64,000 nucleotides of DNA from Legionella steelei. GTDB lineage: Bacteria > Pseudomonadota > Gammaproteobacteria > Legionellales > Legionellaceae. The notes under the pieces were generated by a model, which was not told the DNA's origin, searched no databases, and saw nothing but the letters and a program-made list of their open reading frames with translations. Numbering within the stretch: the stretch's first letter is position 1; each line of letters starts with the position of its first letter. Of the stretch, positions 42,903-51,151 are shown in pieces. The stretch lies in assembly GCF_001468005.1 (NCBI RefSeq), contig NZ_LNYY01000021.1, positions 124,637-188,636 on the forward strand, given 5' to 3'. The translations under genes were made by a program, and so were the position numbers.

Positions 42903-44176
42903 AAAAATTAATTCTTCTTTTAGTCGGCATCTTCTTTACTCTATCAGCCCAGGCAAAACCGGTTGAACTGCTGTTGTGGCATGGAATGGCTGGACATTTG
43001 GGTGATGAAGTTCGCCTACTTGCCGATGATTTTAACCGAAGTCAAAATGAATACATAATTAAACCCGTTTATAAGGGCCATTATGTAGAGACATTAACGA
43101 GCTTTGCCGCTGCATTCAAAGCACATCATCCACCTGCCATGGTACAGGTTTTTGAAGTGGGAAATGCCATTATGGAGTCGCCTAAGGGCGTAATCAAACC
43201 AGTAGATGAGCTGATGCAAGAGCAAGGAATAAGCTTGCCTAAAGAAGATTTTATTCAATCTATTCGTGAGTTTTATAGTAAAGATGGGCAATTAATGGCT
43301 TTACCTTTTAATCTTTCGGTTGCAACCTTGTATTACAATCAAGATATTCTTGCCAAGGTAGGTTACTCCCAAGTGAATTTCCCACGCACTTGGTCTGAGA
43401 TGGAAGTATTGGCAGAGAAGTTAAAAAAAGCAGGCTATGATTGTACTTATACAACCGCGTACCCAGGTTGGGTGCTTTTTGAATCCTTTTTAGCAATTCA
43501 TGGATTGCCATTAACTCAAGAAAATCCCGCACGCGCTGTGTTTAATACCCCGCAATTAGGCAGTCATTTTAAGCGTTTAAAACGGTGGCATACATTGCAT
43601 TATTTTCGCTATGCAGGAAGGGTAGATGATGCCACTATTTTATTTACCAGTGGTGTTTGCCCTTTGTTGAGCCAATCATCTGGTGCTTATAATAGTTTGT
43701 CCGCTTTAGTTCCTTTCCGGTTAGGAATTTCCAGCATGCCTTTGGATACAAAAGTGAGTAAGATACGACATGCAAATGTTGCTGGCGGTGCAGCATTATG
43801 GGCCGTAGCGGGACAGACCAAGGAACAGTATAAAGGAATCGCTCAATTTTTTGCATTTATCGTGAAACCCGAGACCCAAAAGCATTGGCATGAGCATACA
43901 GGTTATATCCCCATAGGTTTACAAGGTATCTATGCTAATATTTTGCGAAGCAGTCATCATCCAACTTTATTGATGGCGCGTACGGATTTAGCCGGGGACT
44001 TGCAGGAAAAACCGTTACCACGTTTTGGTCCGCAAAATCAGATTCGCGGTATTAACGATGAGGTTTTGGAAGCGATGTTTGCAGGTTTTCTAAGCCCAAG
44101 TGAGGCGTTACGAGAATCCTCAGTACGTACCAATCATGTATTGTCACGTTTTGTGAGAAATACGACAGGACCATAA
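42899..44176 (+). CDS. ugpB: Glycerol-3-phosphate-type substrate-binding protein UgpB
   Basis: UgpB is the periplasmic receptor for glycerol 3-phosphate and glycerophosphodiesters. The protein has 425 residues with a signal peptide (LILLLVGIFFTLSAQAKP). The mature start VELLLWHGMAGHLGDEVRLL and later LPFNLSVATLYYNQDIL and GGAALWAVAG fit the ABC type 1 binding family. It overlaps ugpQ by four bases and the DUF2165 gene by one. No ugpA, ugpE or ugpC is next to it. Confidence 0.9.
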   Translation: MKKLILLLVGIFFTLSAQAKPVELLLWHGMAGHLGDEVRLLADDFNRSQNEYIIKPVYKGHYVETLTSFAAAFKAHHPPAMVQVFEVGNAIMESPKGVIKPVDELMQEQGISLPKEDFIQSIREFYSKDGQLMALPFNLSVATLYYNQDILAKVGYSQVNFPRTWSEMEVLAEKLKKAGYDCTYTTAYPGWVLFESFLAIHGLPLTQENPARAVFNTPQLGSHFKRLKRWHTLHYFRYAGRVDDATILFTSGVCPLLSQSSGAYNSLSALVPFRLGISSMPLDTKVSKIRHANVAGGAALWAVAGQTKEQYKGIAQFFAFIVKPETQKHWHEHTGYIPIGLQGIYANILRSSHHPTLLMARTDLAGDLQEKPLPRFGPQNQIRGINDEVLEAMFAGFLSPSEALRESSVRTNHVLSRFVRNTTGP

Positions 44177-44661
44177 TGATAAGAATATCGAAGATACTTT
44201 GTATTGTAGCACTTGCTTTTTACTGTTTTCTTGTTGTCTTAGGTAATATTACCGATTATAAGGCGAACTATGTTCTGGTAGAACATACATTGGCGATGAC
44301 GGACATCTTTGCGGACTCGCGAATTGGTTATCGCGCAATTTTCAATCCTATAGTGCAGCACACAATCTATCTTATGATCATTGGCTTAGAAATCCTAACC
44401 ATGGTGCTTTGTGCTGCAGGCGCTTGGAAGTTATTTAAAGTGCGGCATGAAAGTGCATTGATTTTTAATGGAGCTAAAAATTGGGCGGTAGCCGGCCTCA
44501 CATTAGGCTTTTTAACTTGGCAAGTGGTTTTTATGTCTATAGCAGGTGAGTGGTTTGGTCTATGGATGTCTTCATTGTTTAGAGGGGCTCTAACAACGGC
44601 TTTTCATCTATTTATTACTTTTTTAGTTCTTCTAATCTACTTGGTTATTAAGGATGAGTGA
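44176..44661 (+). CDS. DUF2165-family membrane protein
   Basis: The protein has 161 residues with four membrane segments (ILCIVALAFYCFLVVLGNI, IYLMIIGLEILTMVLCAAGA, WAVAGLTLGFLTWQVVFMSI, AFHLFITFLVLLIYLVI). The conserved NITDY, FNPIVQHTIYL and GEWFGLW pieces are typical of DUF2165. Function is unknown. Its ATG overlaps the ugpB stop by one base, so it belongs to the ugpQ-ugpB transcript, which the terminator at 44719 ends. Confidence 0.85.
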   Translation: MIRISKILCIVALAFYCFLVVLGNITDYKANYVLVEHTLAMTDIFADSRIGYRAIFNPIVQHTIYLMIIGLEILTMVLCAAGAWKLFKVRHESALIFNGAKNWAVAGLTLGFLTWQVVFMSIAGEWFGLWMSSLFRGALTTAFHLFITFLVLLIYLVIKDE

Positions 44662-44718
44662 ATACTTGTGAATGGTGTTGGATTAAATTTGTAGCAGGAA
44701 TCCAGTTCGTAGAAATAA

Positions 44719-44744
44719 AAAACCTCCGCCTAGGCGGAGGTTTT
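44719..44744. terminator. Bidirectional rho-independent terminator
   Basis: AAAACCTCCGCC and GGCGGAGGTTTT are perfect 12-base arms around TA. It lies between the convergent DUF2165 gene and the helicase-like gene and should stop both. Confidence 0.9.
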
Positions 44745-44767
44745 AATGAAGTACAACTTAAAGCTAT

Positions 44768-47734
44768 TTAAACTTGGAATTGTCTGTTGAGCTCTTGCAT
44801 TTGTTCTAACAATCGAGCTTCTTGCTCTTTCAGTTTACTCAACTGCATAGTCCCTTCTTGGATAGCTTGCTTCAGTTCAACTATAGATTTTTCTAGTTGT
44901 TCTACTTCCTCTCCAAGTTCCTGAATAGTTTGCTTGACAACTGTTGTTGACGTTTCGAGCTCTGCTTGTTTAAGTTTTATTTTAACCCACGTTAAAAACA
45001 GAACCGGATTGCGAGCATATTCAGTTGGAAGTTGGGCGCCTTTTTTTCTTCCTGGTACAATTTCTAATTCCTTTTCAAGCCTATCAAGTTCCCTAAGAAT
45101 AGATTCTGATTCACTAGCACCTACTTCGGCAACTTTAGCCTGAAGTTCTTTTTTCGTACTCTTGTTTTTTTCTTTGTCCTTTAATAGGCCATCGAGTACT
45201 TCCAGTTTTTGAGAAAGCTCCACAATCTTTTGATGTAAAGGGACACTTTGTTGGAACAAGGTAAAAGTTTGGAACCCTCTTATTACACTTTGCAGTGTAA
45301 CAATCGCTTTCGCCTCTTTTTTTGCTTGTTCCTCTCGATTCAGCATCACTTCTCTTGTTTTTGCGGCTGAATCTTTAGGATCAATGATATCATCTACAGT
45401 AAGAACGAGACCTTTATCTTGATATCGCTTATCAATGTATTGTTGAGCACGAGCTGAAACATCTTTATTTCGTACGCAACGTCCAGTTGCCTGAGGTCCT
45501 GACAGTATTCCGTTAATCGCATTGATATTCGACTCAACAACTGGCGAATGACTATTGATAACTTGCACATTTAAGATATCTCGAATACTCACACCTGTAG
45601 CAATTACTTCATCTGCAACAATATGTGTTCTCAGACCAACTTCAATTTGCGCAAGCTGCTCGTCGATTATAGACTGTTTCGTCTTCATATCAATTGCACT
45701 GGCATAACCTTCAGTTGCTTTTAAGGCAACTAAATCAACAGGAGTAGCATGAGTTACCACATCAGAAATAGGATTTGACGTTTTGATCTTAGCTACCATT
45801 GCTTCTGCTCTGTCCAAAATTAATTTAACCATTGCTTCTTTTTGCGCAGTAGGCAATTTGGAAATAGGTGGTCCTAATTTCGTCAAAGCTGTATTTAATT
45901 TTATCCTATCTGCGTCTTCACAGGCTTTAAGCTTGCTTAAAAACGGAGGAGGTATCTCACCATCTTTTGTTTTGTATTTCTTGATATGCTCATCGCATTC
46001 TTTTAAATATTCATCAAGCTTGTGAGATCTGTCTTTCTCAGCAATATCAGTGAACTTTTCATTAAAGATAAGTGCAAGAGCAAAGCTATTGACCGTTCTT
46101 TGAATGTCTTTTTGTTGTTCAATATCGATATCATTTTTTAAATTCACTGCACGTAAAGGAACTTGTCTACGTAATTCCAGTTCATCGACAGCACCAAATT
46201 TTTTGGCCAATTGCACTCTTGCTTGAGATTCAGACTCTTTGCGGAGCTCTGCTACTTTCCCTTGATATTTTTCCAGGGTAGGTCTATCTCCATTCGCAAG
46301 CTTCTGATAGGTTTCAGCTAATTTCTCACGAGTTGCTTGGTCATCAGAAAAACCCATGTTGCGTTGAGCACGAATGCGGTTCAACTCTAAAGCTTGTTCA
46401 ATGGCTTGTTGTTGCGCCACAGCGTCTTCAATTCCCATTGTCGCTTTTTTAATTTGTGCTTTTAATTCGACCGGATCAACATAACCAACCATTCCCTCTT
46501 GGAGATAATAATCATCAAAGTAATGAATCACTGCTTGATCAATCAAATCTTTTTCTTCTAAATAAGCTACTTCAGGCTTAATCGGACGAATTGTTCCTAA
46601 CTCAATTGCAGCACCAAGACTTAAATCATCTAAAGGCGTACCAGTAAAGAGATCATACAATTTCGAAGTTGGTGTCGCTGTTAATGCTAGAATTGAATTG
46701 CGAGCTTTCAATCTTTGCAAAATTTGTGTATCTTCTTCAGTAAATGTATGGCGATGGCTTTCATCAATTAACACCATTGAATCTTTTATTTCGCCAGCGA
46801 TGATCTTGAATAATGGATGTTCCGCCTGCAAAACAACTTGATCAAAATGCTCAGTACCTGCAATTACTTTGGCAAAATATGCTCTAATTTTTTGTTTGTC
46901 TTCCTCTTCCATGTCACTTAAATCGTCCTTCAAACCGTCCCAATCCACATCAACGTTGGGTTTAATCGTTTCCAAAGTAAATACGGTAGGAACATGTGTG
47001 CTGCCTCCGACCTTACCTGCACCTAACATTTTTTGGGTTTCAGATGATTGCTGATCAACTAGTGTCTTATCAGGAACAATCATGACCGTGCGCCCAACTG
47101 CCTGTGCAATACCTGCCATTACAATACTTTTGCCTGAACCTGTTCCCATGACGGCAAGACGTTGTTCTTTTCCTGCGGCCAAGCTATCAGAAAATTTGGC
47201 TAATATTTCATTTTGATATGCATGAGGAACAAACGATTTAGTATCAACAGCTAAACCTTTCTTAGTTACTGCGTGAAGATCACCTACTCTATCATAGGTT
47301 AATTTAACAGTGGCGGAATGGTCATGATCGAAGAATAATTTACCTCTGCTCACTTCTGCATCTAATTTGCTGGTTATTTTAACCGTGTATTCTTGTTGCT
47401 CGTCTTTGATACCATCGTAAGTAAAATCTACTGTATATACAGCACCACCAATTGTAATCGCAGCTTCAAGATGTAACTTTTCGTCTGCTTTCTTAGTCCA
47501 TTGGCTTCTTTCTTCTCCGGGCTTGCCTGCTTTTGCCAAAATTGCTTTGACAACATTTCCAATCTTAGGATCCTTTTTTGAGTTTTCTACAGCAATAATC
47601 TCTTTTGCTGAACCTACTGTAACCACTGCTCCGTTGGTTACAACTTCTTTTAATAAATGAACTGCTGCAACTGTGTCTGTGTAATCCCTAAGATCTGCAA
47701 TCTGTTTTCTAACAATTTCGCTGTTGGCGCCCAT
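44768..47734 (-). CDS. Superfamily 2 helicase-like protein with coiled-coil tail, candidate effector
   Basis: The protein has 988 residues. The helicase core shows PHAYQNEIL (170-178), Walker A GTGSGKS (197-203), DESH (324-327), TATPT (352-356) and motif VI QATGRCVR (748-755), so ATP binding and hydrolysis are plausible. It is type III restriction/ResIII-like, but no methylase or nuclease neighbour is present. Between motifs III and VI is a long Lys/Glu-rich helical insertion. Residues 811-988 form a coiled coil with an IQ-like motif (LQSVIRGFQTF, 814-824) at its start. GGGGAG precedes the ATG, and two PmrA-type promoters lie upstream. This suggests a Dot/Icm substrate that acts on host nucleic acid or protein; the target is unknown. 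Confidence 0.7.
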   Translation of the reverse strand: MGANSEIVRKQIADLRDYTDTVAAVHLLKEVVTNGAVVTVGSAKEIIAVENSKKDPKIGNVVKAILAKAGKPGEERSQWTKKADEKLHLEAAITIGGAVYTVDFTYDGIKDEQQEYTVKITSKLDAEVSRGKLFFDHDHSATVKLTYDRVGDLHAVTKKGLAVDTKSFVPHAYQNEILAKFSDSLAAGKEQRLAVMGTGSGKSIVMAGIAQAVGRTVMIVPDKTLVDQQSSETQKMLGAGKVGGSTHVPTVFTLETIKPNVDVDWDGLKDDLSDMEEEDKQKIRAYFAKVIAGTEHFDQVVLQAEHPLFKIIAGEIKDSMVLIDESHRHTFTEEDTQILQRLKARNSILALTATPTSKLYDLFTGTPLDDLSLGAAIELGTIRPIKPEVAYLEEKDLIDQAVIHYFDDYYLQEGMVGYVDPVELKAQIKKATMGIEDAVAQQQAIEQALELNRIRAQRNMGFSDDQATREKLAETYQKLANGDRPTLEKYQGKVAELRKESESQARVQLAKKFGAVDELELRRQVPLRAVNLKNDIDIEQQKDIQRTVNSFALALIFNEKFTDIAEKDRSHKLDEYLKECDEHIKKYKTKDGEIPPPFLSKLKACEDADRIKLNTALTKLGPPISKLPTAQKEAMVKLILDRAEAMVAKIKTSNPISDVVTHATPVDLVALKATEGYASAIDMKTKQSIIDEQLAQIEVGLRTHIVADEVIATGVSIRDILNVQVINSHSPVVESNINAINGILSGPQATGRCVRNKDVSARAQQYIDKRYQDKGLVLTVDDIIDPKDSAAKTREVMLNREEQAKKEAKAIVTLQSVIRGFQTFTLFQQSVPLHQKIVELSQKLEVLDGLLKDKEKNKSTKKELQAKVAEVGASESESILRELDRLEKELEIVPGRKKGAQLPTEYARNPVLFLTWVKIKLKQAELETSTTVVKQTIQELGEEVEQLEKSIVELKQAIQEGTMQLSKLKEQEARLLEQMQELNRQFQV

Positions 47735-47836
47735 AAGAATCTCCCCATAGAATATTTTTTAAATATAAAAATATAATCAAGGTCCTTATAAATTATATTT
47801 AGAAACATAGGTGATTATCGAACCTAATGTTTTCCG

Positions 47837-47869
47837 ATTATACATAATTAATATTAAGCAACCATTAAG
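47837..47869 (-). promoter_or_regulatory. PmrA-type box and -10, proximal promoter
   Basis: On the minus strand CTTAAT-GGTTG-CTTAAT with ATT after it (47869-47850) fits YTTAAK-N5-YTTAAK and the Legionella form cTTAATatT-N2-cTTAATatT. Seven bases further is TATAAT (47842-47837). It drives toward the helicase-like gene, whose ATG is 103 bases away. Confidence 0.65.
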
Positions 47870-47922
47870 TACTTTTATTGTTTAATTGGATAACCTAGTA
47901 CACAGCTTACTTAATGTTGGCA

Positions 47923-47955
47923 ATTATACAAAAAGAATATTAAGTGACTATTAAG
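47923..47955 (-). promoter_or_regulatory. PmrA-type box and -10, distal promoter
   Basis: CTTAAT-AGTCA-CTTAAT on the minus strand (47955-47936), then seven bases and TATAAT (47928-47923): the same geometry as the proximal copy, 86 bases away. The two look like a duplication. Confidence 0.62.
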
Positions 47956-48195
47956 CGTCTTTATTGAATGTAAATTGATCACTTTGTGGTGTGAGTGTTG
48001 CAGGTAGCTAGATAAATAGGGTATAGAACTATGCTTCTGACAGCGGGCCATTGTCGTTATTTCTTCATATAGGGTATTTAAAATATATTTATTTGATAAT
48101 ATTTTGACCTTGGTGCCCCTTTTGATGATAAAATCAGAAATAATAGATAAAGATTTTTTATAGCTGTCAAACGACACAGGATAGTGAGGCGGTAT

Positions 48196-49251
48196 ATGGC
48201 ATATATTAAGTTTAATCAAGTAACTGAAGCGAGAAGTAAAATCATGGCACGCTTAAGTCAATTAGGTTTAGAGCCTGATGAAGACATGATGCACACTCTT
48301 GAAGCGAATCCTCAATATCTGAATCGATTGACTTCTTTATTCAAGGCATTAAAAAAATATAATATTGCGCTTAATGATAAACTCCATAAGACTATTGCAA
48401 GTAACGCTGCTAATGCGGGCTATGTGGTTCATCTATTAGAGTTTATGCATGAAGCTGGCATTGACACTGCAATTATTGCACCCGAGGTTTTGTTTCAAGT
48501 TGCAAAGTCAGAAACCACTCTCATTCATGGGATTCGTCAACTTATCGCTCATAATGCAATTGGTACAGCCAATTTAAAACTAATGTTTTCTTATCCTGAG
48601 CAATCGTACTTACTTGCTGATTTAATCATTAACTTTCAAGCACATGCTTATCCTACTGAAAAAATAGTTGAAAAGCTGGGTAAATTTCATTCAAAAAAAA
48701 TGAATACAGTGATTGAGTTGCTTACTCTACTTTTAAATAAAAATCTCTATTACAGCGAATGTTTGGACATTTTTTTAGCTCAGCAAGAGCATATAAGTAA
48801 TATTTATGAGGGAGCGAAAAAGCTTGCCGTAGAAAATAAGTTGGCAGCAAGTTATTTAGATACCATCGGAAAAGCGCCAAAAAATGCCAATATTCTCGCT
48901 AATATTATTTTGCTACTACATAGCACCTCACTTATTGATTATAAAAAAACAGAGGATCTTTTAATTGCAAGTAGATTGGGAGCTGGCGCGTTTCATTTGT
49001 TGATGCACTTGCAGCAAGCAGGTATCTTAGATGCAGAGCATTATAAAAAAGTGTGCCAGCATAATCCGATACTGAATAAACCTGAAGTCATCGAATCTTT
49101 AAGTAATCTTCCTCTATTCGTTGCATTTGAGAAAGGCGAGTTAGAACAAATGTTGATTTTAATAACTAAAGAACCTGGTTCTGATACCGATTGCAATGAA
49201 TTGATCGAAATGATCCAAAAGCATGTTTTAACAATTACACCCCATTTGTAA
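48196..49251 (+). CDS. Helical-repeat protein, paralog 1, candidate effector
   Basis: The protein has 351 residues from ATG 48196, with GAGG six bases upstream. It is wholly helical. Units of about 35-40 residues repeat a pattern like P-x-x-x-x-x-L-x-x-L-I-x-x-L (NPQYLNRLTSLFKALKKYNI, YPEQSYLLADLIINFQAHAY, QQEHISNIYEGAKKLAVENK, APKNANILANIILLLHS). No signal peptide, membrane segment or enzyme motif is seen. It aligns along its length with the next gene. HEAT/ARM-like scaffold proteins are common among Dot/Icm substrates, so that role is a guess by context. Confidence 0.65.
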   Translation: MAYIKFNQVTEARSKIMARLSQLGLEPDEDMMHTLEANPQYLNRLTSLFKALKKYNIALNDKLHKTIASNAANAGYVVHLLEFMHEAGIDTAIIAPEVLFQVAKSETTLIHGIRQLIAHNAIGTANLKLMFSYPEQSYLLADLIINFQAHAYPTEKIVEKLGKFHSKKMNTVIELLTLLLNKNLYYSECLDIFLAQQEHISNIYEGAKKLAVENKLAASYLDTIGKAPKNANILANIILLLHSTSLIDYKKTEDLLIASRLGAGAFHLLMHLQQAGILDAEHYKKVCQHNPILNKPEVIESLSNLPLFVAFEKGELEQMLILITKEPGSDTDCNELIEMIQKHVLTITPHL

Positions 49252-49323
49252 CCCATGCAAAATTGCTTTAATACACTCATTTGTGTTATATTTATGCCCT
49301 TAGAGATCAATTAAGGGACAGTT

Positions 49324-50451
49324 ATGACTGTGACAGACAGTAGTACAAATAGAATGATTACCAGCTTAAAACCTGGTACCGCCACAGCAATAACTAATTC
49401 ACCTGGTGCTTCCTTTGTGGAACGTTTGAGAAAATTAAATCTAGGAAATGATCCACAAATGATAGCTCTTCTTGAAGCAAACCCTGATTATGGTAACCGT
49501 TTGATTTCTTTATTTAAGGTCCTTAAAGAGCTCAAAATTGACTTGACTGATGGACTTGCTCGACTCATTGCAAATAATATTTCTCAAATTGGTAGAGTGG
49601 TCAATTTGCTGGAATTGATAAAAAAAGAAGTAAATATTGATCCCAGAACTCTTTCAATGCCGCTTTTATTTAATGCGGCTCCATTTGATGAAGCTGTTGC
49701 TCAAAGCGTACGTGATTTAACACAGGGAGATTTGCTTGATCCTGATATTTTTAAATTATTGCTTGCTTATCCTGCACAAGCACACAAGATTTCGCAATTG
49801 TTGATTAATCTTCAAGAACGCGCCTATGAGAGCTCCGCTTTAGTAGAGAAACTTAATGCTGTCTCAATTACGGCAGAGCGTATGGATACGGTTATTAATT
49901 TGCTTGATTTAGTATTGGAAAACAACCTCTTTTACCCTGAGATGGTAGATATTCTTCTAAGACAAGAAGCATATATCGATAGAATTTATGAAGGAGCTAC
50001 AAAGCTTATTGCAGAACACTCGCTATTCCCTGACTATTTTGCGATGCTCGAAGCAAATCCGAAAAATGCTAATATCTTCGCTAAAAATATTTTGTTATTA
50101 CGTGATGCACAATTTATTAATTTCTCTAATCCTGAATGTTTAGCCATAGTAAGTCAATTAGGTATTGGTGCATTTCACTTTATGAAAATTTTGCATCGTG
50201 CGGATCAGTTAAATGAAGAAAATTTTGAAATAGTTTGTCAAAAAGATAATATATTAAATCGTGAAGAAGTCATTGACGAATTAAGCCGACTTCCTTTGCT
50301 TACTGAGTTCGATGAGGATGAATTGGAAATGATGTTGTGCTTAGTGGCTCAAACAGAATTGTCTGATGCAGATGTTGAAGGGTTCAATAGCATAATACGT
50401 TACCATCATATTTTTGAAAATCAATGCGCTGCATCTGTAAGTCTCTCTTAA
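49324..50451 (+). CDS. Helical-repeat protein, paralog 2, candidate effector
   Basis: The protein has 375 residues from ATG 49324. After a 30-residue Ser/Thr-rich start it aligns with the preceding protein (NPDYGNRLISLFKVLKELKI, YPAQAHKISQLLINLQERAY, RQEAYIDRIYEGATKLIAEH, NPKNANIFAKNILLL, SQLGIGAFHFMKILHRA). The C-terminal part is acidic (LTEFDEDELEMM). No known domain was recognised. AAGGGA lies ahead of the ATG. The pair arose by tandem duplication and has diverged substantially. Confidence 0.65.
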   Translation: MTVTDSSTNRMITSLKPGTATAITNSPGASFVERLRKLNLGNDPQMIALLEANPDYGNRLISLFKVLKELKIDLTDGLARLIANNISQIGRVVNLLELIKKEVNIDPRTLSMPLLFNAAPFDEAVAQSVRDLTQGDLLDPDIFKLLLAYPAQAHKISQLLINLQERAYESSALVEKLNAVSITAERMDTVINLLDLVLENNLFYPEMVDILLRQEAYIDRIYEGATKLIAEHSLFPDYFAMLEANPKNANIFAKNILLLRDAQFINFSNPECLAIVSQLGIGAFHFMKILHRADQLNEENFEIVCQKDNILNREEVIDELSRLPLLTEFDEDELEMMLCLVAQTELSDADVEGFNSIIRYHHIFENQCAASVSLS

Positions 50452-50511
50452 TCCGCAAGCAGTGTTTCTGTTTGCATCCTAATTTATCTTAATGATTGCA
50501 GCTGCCTCTAT

Positions 50512-50829
50512 TTATCGAGGTAGTGCCATTATATTCATTTGTTGTTGAATTGCTTGCTGTTGTGCGGCCGCGTTTTGCTGTTGTGTAATGGCAATAGAGT
50601 CATTCATGGCGTTAATCGCATTTTCCTGTTGGACAATCGCATTGCTATCTATTGAGGTGTTGGCATCTAAGGGGACATCGGGATAAGCTGCTTGTGGGGG
50701 ATTATATCCACGAGTAAATGTGTAGTTGGCTGGTGGATTTGAGGTTCCAACAACATAAGCGGTTGGAGCGCATCCGTTTAAAATAAGCATTGTTCCTAAG
50801 AGACACATAGAGCAGGTAGTCTTTATCAT
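50512..50829 (-). CDS. Small lipoprotein, Gln/Asn-rich
   Basis: The protein has 105 residues from ATG 50829, chosen because AAGGGCG is upstream and the N-terminus is then a lipoprotein signal (TTCSMCLLGTMLILNGCAPT) with lipobox LNGC; a longer frame to 50985 is not used. After the anchor Cys come APTAYVVGTSNPPANYTFTR, then a Gln/Asn/Ala-rich tail (AITQQQNAAAQQQAIQQQMN). Function is unknown. Confidence 0.7.
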   Translation of the reverse strand: MIKTTCSMCLLGTMLILNGCAPTAYVVGTSNPPANYTFTRGYNPPQAAYPDVPLDANTSIDSNAIVQQENAINAMNDSIAITQQQNAAAQQQAIQQQMNIMALPR

Positions 50830-51047
50830 AAAAATCGCCCTTAAGGCATACAATAATTGTATTACCAATTCCATCTTAATTGTATAATTATAGATCAAAT
50901 TATTCATTATTTGATCGATTATTGGGCGGTAAAGAGAAGATATTGTAATCAGGACCCAGTAGAATGGGACTTGATAGGTAGACACTAACTTACTAATTTC
51001 TTGTGATACAATAAATTTTTACAGCGCTCTCTATGTATCGCGCTTTC

Positions 51048-51139
51048 TAGCCTGGGTAGAGGCGAAGCCGTAACCCGAGGATTCGAATAAGAATCATGCT
51101 TTCATAACCCGGGTTTTCGCTATGCTTCACCCAGGCTAC
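51048..51139. repeat. REP palindrome pair
   Basis: TAGCCTGGGTAGAGGCGAAG at the left (preceded by C) and GCTTCACCCAGGCTAC at the right, with AACCCGAGG and AACCCGGG inside. It lies 12 bases behind slt. Confidence 0.82.
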
Positions 51140-51151
51140 AAAACATCATCA

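Larger units (their letters stand above)
47735..48195. other. 461-bp AT-rich divergent control region
   Basis: Lies between the helicase-like gene and the tandem paralogs. It contains the two PmrA-type promoters for the minus strand (next entries) and a half-site CTTAATGTT at 47910-47918. No strong promoter of the plus-strand genes was recognised; a 102-codon open frame on the minus strand at 47911-48219 is not believed. Confidence 0.6.

Noticed and set aside
44768-47734. Type I or III restriction subunit
   Set aside because: Motifs are helicase-like, but no methyltransferase, specificity or nuclease gene is next to it, and the tail is a coiled coil; an effector-like role fits the promoter better, though it is not proven.
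47911-48219. Open frame of 102 codons on the minus strand between the effector genes
   Set aside because: It overlaps the distal PmrA-type promoter and the start of the paralog gene, and its translation is Ile/Ser/His-rich with no domain.
50830-50985. N-terminal extension of the small lipoprotein
   Set aside because: It would hide the lipoprotein signal; the internal ATG 50829 has a ribosome site.
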